Assembly: GCA_947627115.1 (NCBI GenBank)
Contig: CANQUQ010000007.1
Span: 37,594-101,593, forward strand
Reading direction: 5' to 3'
Length of the DNA stretch: 64,000 bases
Source: an uncultured Acetatifactor sp.
Lineage (GTDB): Bacteria; Bacillota; Clostridia; Lachnospirales; Lachnospiraceae
Shown piece by piece: positions 42,643 to 51,990 of the stretch. Every line of letters starts with the position of its first letter. Positions within the stretch are counted from its first letter, which is position 1. The notes under the pieces are model-generated. The model searched no databases, was not told the origin of the DNA, and saw nothing but the letters and a program-made list of their open reading frames with translations. Both the position numbers and the translations under genes were made by a program.

Positions 42643-42684
42643 CTTATACGGAAAGCATCAGAACAGTAGAAAGGCATGAATCCT

Positions 42685-42924
42685 ATGAGACTTGATAAGT
42701 ATCTGAAGATATCCCGTCTGATCAAGCGCCGCAGCGTTGCGAACGAGGCCTGCGACAACGGGAGAGTACTGATCAACGACAGACCGGCCAAGGCATCCGC
42801 CAATGTGAAGGCGGGGGATATCCTCACCATCTCCTTTGGAAATAAGGAGGTCAGGGTCGAGGTGCTGGATGTGCAGGAGACCGTAAAAAAGGAGGAGGCG
42901 AAGGAGCTGTTCCGGTATCTGTAG
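42685..42924 (+). CDS. rqcP: S4-domain RNA-binding protein RqcP (YabO)
   Basis: A 79-residue S4-type protein. The start is the ATG at 42685 (MRLDKYLKISRLIKRR), ten bases after AAAGG, which matches the usual start of the family; an ATG at 42676 sits too close to that site. In Bacillus RqcP stabilises tRNA in the P-site during ribosome quality control. Position right before yabP agrees with the Bacillus order. Confidence 0.9.
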   Translation: MRLDKYLKISRLIKRRSVANEACDNGRVLINDRPAKASANVKAGDILTISFGNKEVRVEVLDVQETVKKEEAKELFRYL

Positions 42925-43020
42925 GCTTATTTTCGTGCCGGGTTCTGAACGGTGCAGGTCTTACATATACTTTATTGATGGGAAGCCGGATCCGCAGTGC
43001 TTCCCGGACAGGAGGAGCCT

Positions 43021-43308
43021 ATGGAAGATCTGAACGACAGCACGCGTGTACATAAGGTGACAATGACCAACAGGAAGAGCTGTTCCGTCAACGGCGTCAG
43101 TGATGTATTATCCTTCGATGAGCATGAAATTCTTTTGGAGACGGAACAGGGAATGTTGATGATCAAGGGAGACGACCTGCATGTCAACAGACTTACTCTG
43201 GACAAGGGCGAGGTGGATGTGGACGGCAAGATCGACAGCTTTACCTACTCCGATGTATCGGGCAGCAGCCATAAGAATGAGTCTCTGCTCAGCAAGCTGT
43301 TCCGGTAA
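43021..43308 (+). CDS. yabP: Sporulation protein YabP
   Basis: A 95-residue protein starting at the ATG at 43021, near AGGAGG. VTMTNRKSCSVNGVSDVLSF and ILLETEQGMLMIKGDDLHV match YabP, a protein required for normal spore formation and made under sigma-E in Bacillus. A sequence CATATACT at 42964-42971 resembles a sigma-E -10, but no fitting -35 was found. It is followed five bases later by yabQ. Confidence 0.88.
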   Translation: MEDLNDSTRVHKVTMTNRKSCSVNGVSDVLSFDEHEILLETEQGMLMIKGDDLHVNRLTLDKGEVDVDGKIDSFTYSDVSGSSHKNESLLSKLFR

Positions 43309-43313
43309 GGCTT

Positions 43314-43787
43314 ATGGCAAATGAAAATGTATTTCTCCTCCATGCCCTGTTTATGGGCATTTTTATTACTTTTATATACGATCTGCTGCGTATATTCCGG
43401 AAATTGGTCCCTCATAACGGCTTTTTTGTCTCCGCGGAGGATCTGGGCTTCTGGATCTACTGCGGCGGAGAGGTCTTTCTGCTGATGTATCATGAAAGCG
43501 ACGGCACTCTGCGCTGGTTTGCGGTGCTGGGGGCGCTGGCGGGCATGCTTTTATACAGGAGGACCGTAAGTCCGATCTTTGTGAAGTACACCTCCATGCT
43601 GTTGAACAGGGTGTTGAGGATACTGGGAAAAATACTGAGATTTCTCTGCAGGCCCTTGAGATACGTCCTGAGAAAGACCGGCGGCGCGGCGGGGAGGGCC
43701 GGGAGGCTGGGAAGAAGGCTGAGGCGGCATATAAAAAACCGATTGACGTTCTTTGTAAAAAAGCTTAAAATAGCATTGAAGGTGTAG
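43314..43787 (+). CDS. yabQ: Sporulation protein YabQ
   Basis: A 157-residue membrane protein. About four hydrophobic segments (LLHALFMGIFITFIYDLLRI first) precede a very basic C-terminal tail (AGRAGRLGRRLRRHIKNR). This matches YabQ, a forespore-engulfment-stage membrane protein needed for cortex formation. Five bases separate it from yabP. Confidence 0.85.
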   Translation: MANENVFLLHALFMGIFITFIYDLLRIFRKLVPHNGFFVSAEDLGFWIYCGGEVFLLMYHESDGTLRWFAVLGALAGMLLYRRTVSPIFVKYTSMLLNRVLRILGKILRFLCRPLRYVLRKTGGAAGRAGRLGRRLRRHIKNRLTFFVKKLKIALKV

Positions 43788-43810
43788 GAATCCCACAGAG
43801 AGGAGCGCTT

Positions 43811-44125
43811 ATGGCAAGAACGAGACAAAAGGCTGCATATCGGCGCAGGCATCAAAACCGTTTTAGTATGTTCCTGGTATCGCTGGTGGTAGTGATGATC
43901 ATGATCATAGTCGCCGTGAAGAGCGTGGAGCTGCATCAGAAGAATAACGATAAGATTCAGGAGGAACAGCTTCTGGACGAACAGATCGCCGCAGAAAAAG
44001 AGCGCGCCGAGGAAATTGAAGCCTTCTCCAAGGAAGTGCAGACCAAGGGATATATCGAGAGCGTGGCGAGGGAGAAGCTCGGTCTGGTCTACGAGGACGA
44101 GATCATGTTCAAGGAAGAAGATTAA
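43811..44125 (+). CDS. divIC: Septum-formation initiator protein DivIC/FtsB-like
   Basis: A 104-residue bitopic protein. A basic N-terminus, one transmembrane helix (about residues 20-38) and a coiled coil (KNNDKIQEEQLLDEQIAAEK) end in the conserved YIESVAREKLGLVYEDEI. It acts with FtsL and DivIB at the division site. The ATG follows GAGGAG by about five bases. The location after yabQ matches Bacillus. Confidence 0.92.
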   Translation: MARTRQKAAYRRRHQNRFSMFLVSLVVVMIMIIVAVKSVELHQKNNDKIQEEQLLDEQIAAEKERAEEIEAFSKEVQTKGYIESVAREKLGLVYEDEIMFKEED

Positions 44126-44147
44126 AAATAAGATCAAAGTGATGAGA

Positions 44148-44176
44148 AGCAGGAGCGATCGGCTCCTGCTTTTTTT
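44148..44176 (+). terminator. Terminator after divIC
   Basis: AGCAGGAGC (44148-44156) pairs with GCTCCTGCT (44162-44170), then a run of T. The T run merges with the first Spo0A-like box of the spoIIE promoter. Confidence 0.9.
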
Positions 44177-44241
44177 GTCGTAAAACTTTATAGGGCCGGT
44201 TCCCGGTTTTGACAAAAAAAGCGGGAAATGACTCTTATAAT
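44174..44241 (+). promoter_or_regulatory. Spo0A-type promoter of spoIIE
   Basis: TTGACA (44209-44214) and TATAAT (44236-44241) are perfect hexamers but 21 bases apart, too far for sigma-A alone. In Bacillus, the spoIIE promoter has the same 21-base spacing and needs Spo0A~P. Two boxes like the Spo0A consensus TTTGTCRAA are present: TTTGTCGTA (44174-44182) and, on the other strand, TTTGTCAAA (44216-44208), the second overlapping the -35. Confidence 0.75.
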
Positions 44242-44281
44242 CTTAGTCTGACATATTGAAAAGGAAAGGTGTGATGCAGGG

Positions 44282-45508
44282 ATGACCGCAGGGCAGGAAA
44301 TGATGATACTACATAAAATCAGGCATCGGGAGAACAGAAGGAGAGAGGACAGCAGGGAGCTTCAGACAGCGCAGATCTCGGATCTGTGCCGGAGAAGACT
44401 TTTGAATTACGCAGATACCTTTTATGAGCTGGCGAGGAGCTATGACGGAGATTTTTGCACTGATGCCGGGGACAGGCAGTCCCTGCTGGCGGAGAGAAGA
44501 TTATGGGAGAGCCGGCAGATCATCAAGGGACATTTGAACGAAATGGCAAAGATCATGACGGAGGTGGCCAGTGAGGTCATGTGTTACAGGCCCATGGAGG
44601 AACGCAAAAAGAGAATGCTGGTACAGGCTATGCGCGAGGAGGGCATCCGCGTGGAAAATCCCTGCTATATGCCGCGGGACAAGGGGCAGGAGTCGGTCGT
44701 TCTGACAATGAGCACGGAAAAAAATTCCGGGCTGCCGGCGGAGGAAGCGGCGGATATGATCTCGGTGCTGTTGGAAAGGCATCTGCAGCTGTCCGTCAAC
44801 AGCCCGTATCGGATCGAAAAGACTGCTCAGTGCTTTGTGCTGGAGGAGCAGCCGGGTCATCTTATACTCACAGGATTTTCCAGAGTGACAAAAGAGAACG
44901 AGACGGTCTCCGGAGACAGTTATGCCGTGATAGAAGCCGAAAAGGGGCGGCGGACCGTGATGTTCTCGGACGGTACGGGCTCAGGGGAGCAGGCGGGAAG
45001 GGACAGCGGCCAGGTGCTGGATCTGATGGAAAAGCTGCTGGAGGCAGGATATGGAAACGCAGCGGCCGTAAATATGGTCAATACGGCGCTGTTCGCCCTG
45101 GGGGAGGACCAGAATCATCCCACCCTCGATCTCTGTGACATCGACCTGTATCAGGGCACCTGTGAGCTGTGGAAGGTGGGCGGTGCCGCCACCTTCCTGA
45201 AGCGGGGGCCGAAGGTGGAATTGCTGGAGGCAGGCACCCTGCCGCTGGGCATTTTTCAAAAGGTGGACATGCAGCCCATCAAGAGACAGCTGCAGGACGG
45301 AGATTTTCTGGTGATGGTCACGGACGGCGTCGTGGATGCCTTTGACGCGGAGGATTACGCAGACGGTTTTTTCAGAGCGGTATCCGGCATCTGCGGGCAG
45401 AATCCGTCTGAAATTGCGGAAAAGCTGCTGCGCATGGCGATCTGTGCCAGCGGCGGGAAGATCCGCGACGATATGACGGTGGGCGTCATCGGCATCTGGA
45501 ACGATTGA
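44282..45508 (+). CDS. spoIIE: SpoIIE-type sporulation phosphatase, lacking the membrane domain
   Basis: A 408-residue PP2C-type phosphatase. A helical N-terminal part (about residues 1-170) with NEMAKIMTEVASEV-like helix resembles the SpoIIE region II. The catalytic domain holds GDSYAVIEAEKGRRTVMFSDGTGSG (metal Asp) and ends GKIRDDMTVGVIGIW (DDMT metal Asp). Classic SpoIIE proteins are about 800 residues with ten transmembrane helices at the N-terminus; here none are encoded and the upstream DNA holds a terminator and a promoter. The protein would be soluble or depend on a partner. Location between divIC and tilS and the Spo0A-type promoter support the SpoIIE identity. Confidence 0.88.
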   Translation: MTAGQEMMILHKIRHRENRRREDSRELQTAQISDLCRRRLLNYADTFYELARSYDGDFCTDAGDRQSLLAERRLWESRQIIKGHLNEMAKIMTEVASEVMCYRPMEERKKRMLVQAMREEGIRVENPCYMPRDKGQESVVLTMSTEKNSGLPAEEAADMISVLLERHLQLSVNSPYRIEKTAQCFVLEEQPGHLILTGFSRVTKENETVSGDSYAVIEAEKGRRTVMFSDGTGSGEQAGRDSGQVLDLMEKLLEAGYGNAAAVNMVNTALFALGEDQNHPTLDLCDIDLYQGTCELWKVGGAATFLKRGPKVELLEAGTLPLGIFQKVDMQPIKRQLQDGDFLVMVTDGVVDAFDAEDYADGFFRAVSGICGQNPSEIAEKLLRMAICASGGKIRDDMTVGVIGIWND

Positions 45509-45520
45509 CTTGATTTTTTT

Positions 45521-47131
45521 ATGGGAATGCGCTACATTTTTCATATGAATATTCGGCAGGGCACGCAGGAAAAAGTTTTTTCCTATATAGAGGAACACGG
45601 AATGATATCCTCCGGCGACAGGATCGTGCTGGGGGTCTCAGGAGGGGCAGATTCGGTTTGCCTCTTATTCGTGTTGCTGGAGTATGCCAAAAGAATGCCT
45701 CTGCAGCTGGCGGTGGTCCATGTGAATCACATGCTGCGCACAGATGCCGGTGAGGATGCGGAATTTGTGGCACAGCTGTGCCGCCGGGCGGATATTCCCT
45801 TTTTTCTGCAGGAAGCGGATGTTGCGGCCTTCGCCGCCCAGGAAAAGCTTTCGTTGGAGGAGGCCGGCCGGGAATTAAGATACCGGGCCTTTTGTAAGAC
45901 CGCTGACGCTCTTCAGGCGAACCGCATTGCCGTGGCCCACAGCGCGAACGACCGGGCGGAGACCATGCTGTTCCACCTGTTCCGGGGGAGCGGCATGAAG
46001 GGCTTATGCGGAATACCGCCCAGCCGGGAAAGGATCATACGGCCGCTTTTGTGCCTGCAGCGCAGCGAGATAGAGGCGTACCTGAAGGACAGGGGGTTGT
46101 CCTATCGCACGGATCACACGAATCTGGAGGACGGTTACACAAGGAACCGCATCCGTCACCATGTGATTCCCTGGGCGGAGCAGGAGGTGTCGGCGGGTGC
46201 CGTGGAGCATATGTGCCGGACGGCGGACATTTTGTCGGAGGCGGAAGAATATCTGAGCATACAGACGGAAGCGGCCATGGAGCGATGTGTGGAGATGCGG
46301 GAGGCGGATCCTGTCCGGGCGGCCGTGCGCGTGGAACCCTTCAGACAGCTGCACACGGCTCTGCAAAAACGGCTGCTGCTGGCATTGCTGCGGGAATTGG
46401 CGCCCGGAGGAAAGGATATTTCGGCGGTCCATGTGGAGAACGTCCGGGGCCTCTTTGAAAAGAACGGCCATTCCCGGACAGACCTGCCCTTTCACATCAG
46501 GGCGGTCAGGGAATATGACAGGGTCCTTTTGGAACGGAGGGAGTCCCCCGGCGCGCCGGAGCCTGTCCTGCCATATCGGGAAATTGCGCTGCCCTTGGGA
46601 GAGACACAGGATCCCCTGCGATTTGACCTGGGAATTTTTGGACAGATAGAGGTATCCGTATTTTTTGCGGACGGCGAACAGAAAATTCCGGGAATGCAGT
46701 ATACGAAATGGTTTGATTGTGATAAAATGAAAGAATCGCCGGTGCTGCGCTGCAGGCGGGCCGGTGATTTTCTCAGCATAGCGGACGGCGCCGGAGGAAT
46801 CATCCACAAATCTTTGAAAAAATATATGATAACGGAAAAGATTCCGCGAGAAGTCCGCAGCCGGACCGTTGTGATGGCGGAAGGCAGCCATGTTCTGTGG
46901 CTGGCGGGATATCGGATCAGCGAATATTATAAGGTAACTGAGAATACAAAACGCATAATGCAGGTAAAATTAATAAAAGACTGTGCAGACAGCGGAACGG
47001 AGGAGAAAGATGGCAGAGCATATAAAGGTACTTTTGTCGGAGGAGGAAGTGGATGTCAGGATCAAGGAGATTGCCGACCAGATCAGCAGGGACTATGCGG
47101 GAAAGCAGGTGCATCTGGTGTGTGTCCTTAA
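45521..47131 (+). CDS. tilS: tRNA(Ile)-lysidine synthetase TilS with abnormal 3' extension
   Basis: A 536-residue N-type ATP pyrophosphatase. The PP-loop is LGVSGGADSVCLL (about residues 36-48), then ADIPFFLQEADV and RYRAFCKTADALQANRIAVAHSANDRAETML. The C-terminal TilS domain reads CRRAGDFLSI...SLKKYMITEKIP. It modifies C34 of tRNA-Ile so that AUA is read. The last 40 or so residues run 122 bases into hpt in another frame and look like hpt read out of frame, so the original stop was probably lost. The start (45521, or 45545 at MNIRQG) has no clear ribosome site. Confidence 0.88.
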   Translation: MGMRYIFHMNIRQGTQEKVFSYIEEHGMISSGDRIVLGVSGGADSVCLLFVLLEYAKRMPLQLAVVHVNHMLRTDAGEDAEFVAQLCRRADIPFFLQEADVAAFAAQEKLSLEEAGRELRYRAFCKTADALQANRIAVAHSANDRAETMLFHLFRGSGMKGLCGIPPSRERIIRPLLCLQRSEIEAYLKDRGLSYRTDHTNLEDGYTRNRIRHHVIPWAEQEVSAGAVEHMCRTADILSEAEEYLSIQTEAAMERCVEMREADPVRAAVRVEPFRQLHTALQKRLLLALLRELAPGGKDISAVHVENVRGLFEKNGHSRTDLPFHIRAVREYDRVLLERRESPGAPEPVLPYREIALPLGETQDPLRFDLGIFGQIEVSVFFADGEQKIPGMQYTKWFDCDKMKESPVLRCRRAGDFLSIADGAGGIIHKSLKKYMITEKIPREVRSRTVVMAEGSHVLWLAGYRISEYYKVTENTKRIMQVKLIKDCADSGTEEKDGRAYKGTFVGGGSGCQDQGDCRPDQQGLCGKAGASGVCP

Positions 47132-47537
47132 GGGGGGAAGCTTTTTCCTGTGCGAGCTGGCAAAGCGGATCACAGTGCCGGTCTCTTTGGATTTCATGTC
47201 CGTGTCCAGCTACGGCAGCGACACCAAGTCCACCGGTGTGGTAAAGATCGTGAAGGATCTGGATGAACCGCTGAAGGATAAAAATGTGATCGTGGTGGAG
47301 GACGTGGTAGACAGCGGCAGGACGCTCAGTTATCTGATGGAGATGCTCCGGGACAGAGGCCCCGCATCCCTGCGCCTCTGCACATTGCTGGATAAGCCGG
47401 AAAGACGTGTCATCGATGTGAAGGTGGATTATACGGGCTTCAATATTCCCGACAAATTTGTAGTGGGCTACGGTCTGGATTACGATCAGAAATACCGCAA
47501 CCTGCCTTACATAGGGATAGTGGAATTCGATGATTAG
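47010..47537 (+). CDS. hpt: Hypoxanthine phosphoribosyltransferase
   Basis: A 175-residue enzyme starting at the ATG at 47010, with GGAGGAG a few bases upstream. The PRPP site is VIVVEDVVDSGRTLSYL, and KYRNLPYIGIVEF closes the chain, the standard length. It salvages hypoxanthine and guanine. The first 122 bases overlap the tilS frame. ftsH follows 16 bases downstream, as in Bacillus. Confidence 0.95.
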   Translation: MAEHIKVLLSEEEVDVRIKEIADQISRDYAGKQVHLVCVLKGGSFFLCELAKRITVPVSLDFMSVSSYGSDTKSTGVVKIVKDLDEPLKDKNVIVVEDVVDSGRTLSYLMEMLRDRGPASLRLCTLLDKPERRVIDVKVDYTGFNIPDKFVVGYGLDYDQKYRNLPYIGIVEFDD

Positions 47538-47552
47538 GAGGCTGGCAGTAAA

Positions 47553-49367
47553 TTGAAACAGAACGGAAGAGGATTTACTTCATATTTCATATTTATCATG
47601 GTGCTTTTGATGATCGTGGGGATGGTGTCCTGGGTAAGCGGACAGAGCAGGAAAGAGGATTACACCCGCGCCGAGCTGATCGCAGATATGACTGCGGGAA
47701 AAATATTGGAGGTCAGGCTTACTCCCAATCAGGAAACGCCGACGGGCTTTCTGGAGATCGAGCTGAATAACGGCCTGCAAAAGAAGCTGTATGTGACGGA
47801 TATCACCGAGGCGGAGGAATTGGTCAGATCCTATGGCCTTGAGCCTACGATCACGGATGTTCCGCGGGAGAGCTGGTTCCTGACTACGCTGGTGCCGATA
47901 TTGATCCTTGTGGCGGTGGGCGTGTTCCTGTTCCTGATGGTGAACAGCCAGAATGCCGCCGGAAGCAACAGCAAGATGATGAATTTCGGAAAGAACCGTG
48001 CAAAGATGACCCTGGGAGACAAGACGGTCAATTTCCAACAGGTGGCGGGACTTGCGGAGGAGAAGGAGGAGCTGGAGGAGATCGTAGATTTCCTGAAGGA
48101 GCCGGGCAAATATACCAAGGTGGGCGCCAGGATACCGAAGGGCGTGCTGCTCGAAGGACCTCCCGGCACAGGTAAGACGCTGCTGGCAAAGGCCGTAGCC
48201 GGAGAAGCGAACGTGCCGTTCTTCAGCATTTCCGGTTCGGATTTCGTAGAAATGTTCGTAGGTGTGGGCGCCTCGCGGGTGCGCGATCTGTTCGAGGAGG
48301 CCAAGAGGAATTCGCCCTGTATCGTCTTCATTGACGAGATCGACGCCGTGGCGAGACGAAGAGGCACCGGCATGGGCGGCGGCCACGACGAGAGAGAACA
48401 GACCCTCAATCAGCTGCTGGTGGAAATGGACGGTTTTGGCGTGAACGAGGGCATCATTGTCATGGCGGCCACGAACAGGGTGGACATTCTGGATCCCGCG
48501 ATCCTGCGCCCCGGCCGTTTTGACCGAAAGGTGGCCGTAGGCACTCCGGATATGCAGGGCAGAGAAGATATCCTAAAGGTGCATACCAAGAACAAACCGC
48601 TGGCGGAGGACGTGGACCTGAAACAGATCGCCCAGACCACCGCAGGCTTTACCGGCGCAGACCTGGAGAACCTGATGAACGAGGCTGCGATCAACGCCGC
48701 AAAAAAAGGCAGAGCCTATGTGGTGCAGGAGGATATCAGCAAGGCGTTTGTAAAGGTCGGGATCGGAACGGAAAAGAAGAGCCGCATCATCTCCGAAAAG
48801 GAAAAGCGGATCACCGCCTACCATGAGGCTGGGCATGCCATCCTCTTTCACGTATTGCCGGACGTGGGACCGGTACACACGGTGTCCATTATTCCCACGG
48901 GATCGGGGGCGGCCGGCTACACCATGCCCTTGCCGGAAAAGGATGAGATGTTCATGACGAAGGGGCAGATGCTGCAGCACATCATGGTATCTCTGGGAGG
49001 ACGTATAGCCGAGGAGATCATATTCAAGGATATCACCACGGGAGCATCCAGCGACATTAAGAAGGCTACCAAGGTGGCAAGGCGGATGGTGACCCGCTTT
49101 GGCATGTCGGAAAACATCGGCGTGATCTGCTATGACGACGATGACGACGAGGTGTTCATCGGGCGGGATCTTGCCCATGCGAAGTCTCACTCCGAGGTCG
49201 TATCCGGTCAGATCGACAAGGAGGTCAAGGCGATTATCGACGAATGCTATGCCAAGGCAAAGGCGCTCATCATGCAGAATGAAAAGGTCCTGCACGGGTG
49301 CGCCGATCTGCTGCTGGAGAAGGAAAAGATTGGGCGGGAAGAATTTGAGGCGCTGTTTGCGGTATAG
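47553..49367 (+). CDS. ftsH: ATP-dependent membrane protease FtsH
   Basis: A 604-residue protease. Two transmembrane helices (about 12-30 and 110-130) enclose the external domain. The AAA module has Walker [10 protein letters not shown] (about 201-209), Walker [17 protein letters not shown], and the second region of homology [20 protein letters not shown]. The zinc site is HEAGH (424-428). It degrades unfolded membrane and regulatory proteins. The start is TTG at 47553, with AGGAGG about ten bases upstream. The C-terminal tail is short for the family. Confidence 0.96.
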   Translation: MKQNGRGFTSYFIFIMVLLMIVGMVSWVSGQSRKEDYTRAELIADMTAGKILEVRLTPNQETPTGFLEIELNNGLQKKLYVTDITEAEELVRSYGLEPTITDVPRESWFLTTLVPILILVAVGVFLFLMVNSQNAAGSNSKMMNFGKNRAKMTLGDKTVNFQQVAGLAEEKEELEEIVDFLKEPGKYTKVGARIPKGVLLEGPPGTGKTLLAKAVAGEANVPFFSISGSDFVEMFVGVGASRVRDLFEEAKRNSPCIVFIDEIDAVARRRGTGMGGGHDEREQTLNQLLVEMDGFGVNEGIIVMAATNRVDILDPAILRPGRFDRKVAVGTPDMQGREDILKVHTKNKPLAEDVDLKQIAQTTAGFTGADLENLMNEAAINAAKKGRAYVVQEDISKAFVKVGIGTEKKSRIISEKEKRITAYHEAGHAILFHVLPDVGPVHTVSIIPTGSGAAGYTMPLPEKDEMFMTKGQMLQHIMVSLGGRIAEEIIFKDITTGASSDIKKATKVARRMVTRFGMSENIGVICYDDDDDEVFIGRDLAHAKSHSEVVSGQIDKEVKAIIDECYAKAKALIMQNEKVLHGCADLLLEKEKIGREEFEALFAV

Positions 49368-49493
49368 AGAGACCGTCCTGCGTCAGATATAGGTAGAACG
49401 GGAACGTTTTTGTAAGAATTAGACAAAAGCAGGCAAGGTTTTTTGTTATATTTGTGAATTTTGGAAATGGTAAAAGGGAAGCGCCGGTGCTAT

Positions 49494-49594
49494 TATAATA
49501 TGCGTAACCCCCAATACATTATATAGTTTTTGCTATACCCCATAAGAAGAAATACCTTCTCAAAAAGGACAGCCACCCCATGGCTGTTCTTTTA
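49494..49594 (+). ncRNA. Possible small RNA between ftsH and the GH13 gene
   Basis: TATAAT (49494-49499) is followed by about 95 bases that fold as two short hairpins (TATAG...CTATA near 49527; AGAAG...CTTCT near 49550) and a strong terminator at 49563-49594. No open frame uses this stretch, and no convincing -35 was found. The terminator could instead belong to ftsH. Confidence 0.35.
49563..49594 (+). terminator. Terminator downstream of ftsH
   Basis: AAAAGGACAGCCA pairs with TGGCTGTTCTTTT (one G-T pair), about 200 bases after the ftsH stop. The distance leaves room for the possible small RNA at 49494. Confidence 0.9.
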
Positions 49595-49731
49595 CTTTTT
49601 GTACGTTTTTAACGGGACCGGACAGTTGGTAAAAATAAGTGTTGAATTAAGCACGGGTTTTCAGTAAAATTAATATTGATATAATAAAGTACCGCGATGC
49701 AAAAGAACATGCATCCATCAGGAGGCAAGTT

Positions 49732-51846
49732 GTGGAAGACAAGATGGATCTGGAAAAAATAAAGCATTTGGAATACTGCTGTCAGTATATTGCCAACATG
49801 AGGCCTGTGTTCAACAGACGGGCCCTTTACTCGGATACCACCGGGAACTATATCTCGCCCGAAGAGCCGGCGCCCCACAGCCGGGTGACTATTCGTTTCC
49901 GCACGGCTAAGAATAACGTGGACAGAGTGGTGCTGGTGACCAGGGATGAAAAATATGTGATGGGCAAGGTGGAATCCGACAAGCACTTTGATTACTACGC
50001 CCAGGTGATTCAGCTGGGGGAGGAAAAGCTGTCCTATCATTTTGAAGTACAGACAGGCAGACTGAAGGGATATTTTGACGCGAGAGGCCTTGCCACCGAG
50101 GTGAACGAGTACTACGATTTTACGATCATTCCCGGCTTCAGGACGCCCAGCTGGGCCAAGGGAGCGGTCATGTACCAGATCTACGTGGACCGCTTTTGCA
50201 ATGGGGATCCAGGCAACGATGTCCTCACAGGGGAATACAGTTATATCGGCCGTCCCGTCAATCAGGTGGATGACTGGGGACGTTATCCGGCCGAGATGGA
50301 TGTAGGGCAGTTCTACGGAGGCGATCTCCAGGGCGTATTGGACAAGATGGACTATCTTCAGGACCTTGGCGTGGAGGTGATCTACTTTAACCCTCTGTTC
50401 GTATCTCCCTCCAATCACAAGTATGACATTCAGGATTACGACTATATTGACCCTCATTTCGGAAGGATCGTCAGCGATCGGGGCGAGCTTCTTCAGGGCG
50501 ATCACTGTGAGAACAGTCAGGCTTCCAGATATATTGACCGTGTGACCAACAGGGAGAATCTGGAGGCAAGCAATCAACTGTTCGTCAAGGTGGTGGAGGA
50601 GGCTCACAGGAGAGGAATGCGGGTCATCATGGACGGCGTATTCAATCACTGCGGCTCCTTCAATAAATGGATGGACAGAGAGAGGATCTACGAGAACGCT
50701 CCGGGCTATGAAAAGGGAGCCTTTGTCAGCGCGGACAGCCCCTATAGAAGCTATTTCAAATTCCATCAGCAGGACTGCTGGCCTTACAACGGCTCGTATG
50801 ACGGATGGTGGGGACATGACACGCTGCCAAAGCTGAATTATGAGGAATCGGAAGAACTGTTTCACTATGTGATGCGAATTGCAAAGAAGTGGGTGTCACC
50901 GCCCTTCAACGCGGACGGCTGGCGTTTGGACGTGGCCGCGGACCTGGGCCACAGTCAGGAGTACAACCACTATTTCTGGCAGGAATTCCGCAAGGCTGTG
51001 AAGGAGGCCAATCCGGAGGCCATTATTCTGGCAGAGCACTACGGCAACACCAGAGATTGGCTGCAGGGCAACGAGTGGGATACCGTCATGAACTATGACG
51101 CCTTTATGGAACCGGTCACCTGGTTCCTGACAGGCATGGAGAAGCATAGCGACGACTACCGCGAGGATCTCCTGGGCAATGCCGACAGCTTCTGGGGCGC
51201 CGTCATGCACCACAGCTCAAGCTTTGCCACGCCGAGCTGGCAGGTGGCCATGAATCAGCTGTCTAATCATGACCATTCACGCTTCCTGACCCGCACCAAC
51301 CATAAGGTGGGCAGGACCGGCACCCTGGGACCCGCAGCGGCGGAACAGGATATCAATAAGGCGGTCTTCAGGGAGGCCGTCGTCATGCAGATGACCTGGA
51401 TGGGAGCCCCCACGATTTACTACGGTGACGAAGCGGGGCTGTGCGGCTTTACGGACCCTGACAGCAGGAGGACCTACCCCTGGGGCCATGAGGATCAGGA
51501 GATGATTTCCTTTCACAGGGACATCATACGCCTGCGCAGGGAAAATGACGAGCTGCGGAAGGGCTCCATTAAGTATGTGGACAGCGATTATAATTTTATT
51601 GCCTACGGGCGCTTCCACAGGCAGGGCCAGTGCGCGATACTGGTAAATAACAACAATTATTCGATTACAAAGGAAGTTTTTGTGTGGGACCTGGGAACTC
51701 CGAAGCACGGCAGGATGAAGGTGCTGCTCTGGACGGACGAGAACGGATACAGTATGGAGCGTGACGGCTATGAGGTGGTCGCCGGAAAGATACGCATCGA
51801 GCTGCCTAGGACATGTGCGGTGATCTTGAAGTATGTAAATGACTAA
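49732..51846 (+). CDS. Cytoplasmic GH13 alpha-glucan hydrolase (neopullulanase/cyclomaltodextrinase type)
   Basis: A 704-residue enzyme without signal peptide, starting at GTG 49732 just after AGGAGGCAAGTT. The N-terminal beta-sandwich (about residues 30-120) has the shape of a CBM34-like domain found in this subgroup. The barrel has GWRLDVAADL (nucleophile Asp, about 50930), ILAEHYG (acid/base Glu, near 51035) and LSNHDHSRF (third Asp, near 51270). GAVMYQIYVDRFCNGDP is the common start of the barrel. It would cut maltodextrins or cyclodextrins inside the cell. Confidence 0.9.
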   Translation: MEDKMDLEKIKHLEYCCQYIANMRPVFNRRALYSDTTGNYISPEEPAPHSRVTIRFRTAKNNVDRVVLVTRDEKYVMGKVESDKHFDYYAQVIQLGEEKLSYHFEVQTGRLKGYFDARGLATEVNEYYDFTIIPGFRTPSWAKGAVMYQIYVDRFCNGDPGNDVLTGEYSYIGRPVNQVDDWGRYPAEMDVGQFYGGDLQGVLDKMDYLQDLGVEVIYFNPLFVSPSNHKYDIQDYDYIDPHFGRIVSDRGELLQGDHCENSQASRYIDRVTNRENLEASNQLFVKVVEEAHRRGMRVIMDGVFNHCGSFNKWMDRERIYENAPGYEKGAFVSADSPYRSYFKFHQQDCWPYNGSYDGWWGHDTLPKLNYEESEELFHYVMRIAKKWVSPPFNADGWRLDVAADLGHSQEYNHYFWQEFRKAVKEANPEAIILAEHYGNTRDWLQGNEWDTVMNYDAFMEPVTWFLTGMEKHSDDYREDLLGNADSFWGAVMHHSSSFATPSWQVAMNQLSNHDHSRFLTRTNHKVGRTGTLGPAAAEQDINKAVFREAVVMQMTWMGAPTIYYGDEAGLCGFTDPDSRRTYPWGHEDQEMISFHRDIIRLRRENDELRKGSIKYVDSDYNFIAYGRFHRQGQCAILVNNNNYSITKEVFVWDLGTPKHGRMKVLLWTDENGYSMERDGYEVVAGKIRIELPRTCAVILKYVND

Positions 51847-51854
51847 AAATGGCA

Positions 51855-51899
51855 GATTCAGCCGTCCGGCACTGTAAGCAGGGCGGCTGATCTTATTTT
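51855..51899 (+). terminator. Terminator after the GH13 gene
   Basis: TCAGCCG (51858-51864) pairs with CGGCTGA (51884-51890), extended by flanking pairs, followed by TCTTATTTT. Confidence 0.75.
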
Positions 51900-51990
51900 G
51901 TAGCAAAAATGATGCAATCCTGCGTTATACTGATCTTATCCGGTGTAATTACGATATGCGGGATACCTCCTGCATGGGAAAGGAGCATGC

